The notes under the pieces: model-generated
What the model saw: only the letters and a program-made list of their open reading frames with translations
What the model was told of the DNA's origin: nothing
Database searches by the model: none
Origin: Natrarchaeobaculum sulfurireducens
Lineage (GTDB): Archaea; Halobacteriota; Halobacteria; Halobacteriales; Natrialbaceae
Direction: 5' to 3'
NCBI RefSeq assembly: GCF_003430825.1
Contig: NZ_CP024047.1
Span: 1,426,001-1,490,000 of the forward strand
DNA: 64,000 bases
Shown: piece after piece, positions 62,561 to 64,000 of the stretch
How positions within the stretch are numbered: the stretch's first letter is position 1
Layout: every line of letters starts with the position of its first letter
Position numbers and translations under genes: made by a program

Positions 62561-63193
62561 ATGGGATACAAAAATCCTGGGGAAGACAACCTCGCTGCCA
62601 TCACCTCCGCGTGGTCGGCGATGACTCAGAGCTTCCTCCAGAGTGCGACCGCCGCGAACCGTGCCGCCGTCTCGACGATGTTTCCCGTAGCGTTCGACCA
62701 GAACTCGAACGGCACCAACGTACCGGCACCGATCGACTCCGTCGAATACTCCAGTCTCGACTGGGAGTTCGACCGGACGGTCGACGACGCCACACAGATC
62801 GCCGTCGGTGACACCGTCACCTTCGAGAAGACGATCACTGAATCGGACGTCAAGCGTTTCGCCGAGGTCAGCGGCGACACGAACCGACTCCACCTGGACG
62901 AGGAGTTCGCCGCCGACACCCGATTCGGTGAACGGATCGTCCACGGGACGCTGGTCTCCGGACTCATCAGTGCTGCGCTGGCACGTCTCCCCGGACTCAC
63001 GATCTACCTGTCCCAGGACCTCGAGTTCAGTGGACCGGTCGGCATCGGCGACCACGTCTCCGCCCGCGTCGAAGTCGTCGAAGACCTCGGCAACAACCAG
63101 TACCGCCTCGAGACGACGATCTACAACGACGACGACGATGCGATGGTCATCGACGGTGAAGCGGTCGTCTTGATCGACGAAGTACCGGAGTAG
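62561..63193 (+). CDS. phaJ: MaoC-type (R)-specific enoyl-CoA hydratase with phasin-like N-terminus
   Basis: A 210-residue hot-dog fold hydratase. EVSGDTNRLHLDEEF with Asp106 and His111 (five apart as in PhaJ), then RFGERIVHGTLVSGLISAAL, is the hydratase-2 motif. It would convert trans-2-enoyl-CoA to (R)-3-hydroxyacyl-CoA for PHA. Residues 1-50 (AAITSAWSAMTQSFLQSATA) are an Ala/Ser/Gln-rich helix that resembles a phasin and could target the enzyme to granules. Divergent from phaRPEC with its own TATA-like box 26 bases upstream. Confidence 0.8.
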   Translation: MGYKNPGEDNLAAITSAWSAMTQSFLQSATAANRAAVSTMFPVAFDQNSNGTNVPAPIDSVEYSSLDWEFDRTVDDATQIAVGDTVTFEKTITESDVKRFAEVSGDTNRLHLDEEFAADTRFGERIVHGTLVSGLISAALARLPGLTIYLSQDLEFSGPVGIGDHVSARVEVVEDLGNNQYRLETTIYNDDDDAMVIDGEAVVLIDEVPE

Positions 63194-63397
63194 CCACCAC
63201 CCCATCGCTGGTGGACGCACTCCCCCGCACCGCAACCCTCCACAACCGGCCGATCCGATTTCGTATCGGCCACCACCCTCTCCTCTAGAATCATCGATCG
63301 ACGTACTGCACCGCCTCACTCGAGGGCATCACCGCTCTCGAGGGCGGACCCCCCATGCGTCGTCATCGCGACCTGTCCTCGTAGCGCTCTCCGATAG

Positions 63398-63419
63398 TAT
63401 AAATAGTTCCTCGCGGAAC
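63398..63419 (+). promoter_or_regulatory. TATA box with palindrome, phosphohexomutase gene
   Basis: TATAAAT (63398-63404) is centred 27 bases before the ATG. Directly after it GTTCC-TCGC-GGAAC (63406-63419) is a perfect 5-base inverted repeat between the TATA box and the expected start site, a good place for a repressor. Confidence 0.55.
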
Positions 63420-63427
63420 GACCGGAC

Positions 63428-64000
63428 ATGACGCTGTTCGGTACCGCCGGGATCCGTGGCCCTGTCACAGAGATCACGCCGGCACTCGCGCTGACTGTTG
63501 GGCAAGCCGCCGGCGAACCCGGTGAAACGTTCGTCGTCGGCAGAGACGGCAGACAGACCGGACCTGCGCTCGCCGCAGCGATGGAAGCCGGACTCGAGAG
63601 TGCGGGTGCAGACGTCTTCCGACTTGGGCGTGTACCGACGCCAGCACTCGCGTTCGCCGCTCGCGGGCGCAAGGGTGTAATGGTCACTGCGAGTCACAAC
63701 CCGCCCGCCGACAACGGACTCAAGTTCTTCGTCGACGGCGTCGAGTACGACCGAGACGCCGAACGAGAAATCGAAAAACGAGTCACGGATGACGTCGCTT
63801 CTGTACCGTGGAACGAGTGGGGTCGGTCGGATCGACTCGAGGTCCTCGAGACGTACCGCGACGCGGTGGTTGACTACGTCGAAACGACGTTCGGCGACGC
63901 GGACGCTCACAGCCACGATCTACTGTCGGGGCTCTCGATCGCCGTCGACTGTGGGAACGGCGTCGGTGCGCTCGCAACGCCACAGGTTCTCGAGCGTCTC
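63428..64000 (+). CDS. phosphohexomutase (phosphoglucosamine/phosphomannomutase family), partial
   Basis: The first 191 codons of an alpha-D-phosphohexomutase; the gene runs off the right edge. MTLFGTAGIRGPVTEITPAL is the standard start, TFVVGRDGRQTG follows, and GVMVTASHNPPADNGLKFF carries the phosphorylated Ser89. SIAVDCGNGVGA appears at the end of domain 1. The active-site serine loop is intact. GlmM, ManB or phosphoglucomutase specificity cannot be separated here. A TATA box lies 27 bases upstream. Confidence 0.9.
   Translation, partial: MTLFGTAGIRGPVTEITPALALTVGQAAGEPGETFVVGRDGRQTGPALAAAMEAGLESAGADVFRLGRVPTPALAFAARGRKGVMVTASHNPPADNGLKFFVDGVEYDRDAEREIEKRVTDDVASVPWNEWGRSDRLEVLETYRDAVVDYVETTFGDADAHSHDLLSGLSIAVDCGNGVGALATPQVLERL

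Overview
The window is chromosomal DNA of a haloarchaeon (class Halobacteria). The evidence is GC-rich DNA, strongly acidic deduced proteins, archaeal TFB, TFS and topoisomerase VI genes, CofD for coenzyme F420, Tat lipoproteins with Asp-rich linkers, and a class III PHA synthase locus of haloarchaeal type (phaR-P-E-C). Many genes have a TATA-like box centred about 27-28 bases before the start codon, as expected for leaderless or nearly leaderless haloarchaeal transcripts. I used that spacing to choose several starts. The genus cannot be named from the sequence; the gene set would suit a PHA-making, facultatively anaerobic heterotroph.

Layout. 1-12.1 kb: hisC, an AK6/Fap7-type kinase and a CDP-alcohol phosphatidyltransferase in one operon; ATP-dependent DNA ligase; a GCS2-like ligase; cofD with a Dus-like TIM-barrel gene; RecJ/DHH nuclease; JAMM protease; FAD synthase. 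12.3-15.9 kb: a secreted propeller lipoprotein, a zinc microprotein and ilvD. 16.0-22.2 kb: a dmsR-EABCD-type DMSO/TMAO respiration locus. 22.4-31.7 kb, convergent with it: a tightly packed seven-gene operon on the minus strand that runs formate dehydrogenase catalytic subunit, Fe-S subunit, a small two-helix membrane protein, cytochrome b subunit, TorD-type chaperone, polyferredoxin, and aldehyde ferredoxin oxidoreductase (AOR). mobA (32 kb) supplies the guanylated molybdopterin these enzymes need. Between mobA and fdhA lies what looks like a solo right end of an IS200/IS605-IS1341 element.

32.8-46 kb: several haloarchaeal hypotheticals, beta-RFAP synthase, a RecA-fold protein without the Walker A lysine, TFS, DNA polymerase IV, a membrane J-domain protein with an unusual basic Ser/Thr-rich linker, a uracil-DNA glycosylase, a Bat-type regulator, NikR, CtaA and a degenerate M24 protein. 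46.4-58.2 kb is mainly information processing and housekeeping: topoisomerase VI (subunit B carries a duplicated insert), TFB, UPF0058 and UPF0212 proteins, an OGG-type glycosylase, acylphosphatase, NAD(P)HX repair and moaC. 58.3-63.2 kb is the polyhydroxyalkanoate block: phaR-phaP, then phaE-phaC, then phaB, all on the minus strand, with a divergent MaoC/PhaJ hydratase that has a phasin-like N-terminus. A phosphohexomutase gene runs off the right edge.

The strongest candidate for something undescribed is the formate dehydrogenase-polyferredoxin-AOR operon. It is organised as if a membrane formate dehydrogenase and a tungsten or molybdenum aldehyde/carboxylate enzyme share an electron-transfer protein whose FlpD-like domain has lost its cysteines. 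No rRNA, tRNA, CRISPR array, intact transposase or replication origin was found.
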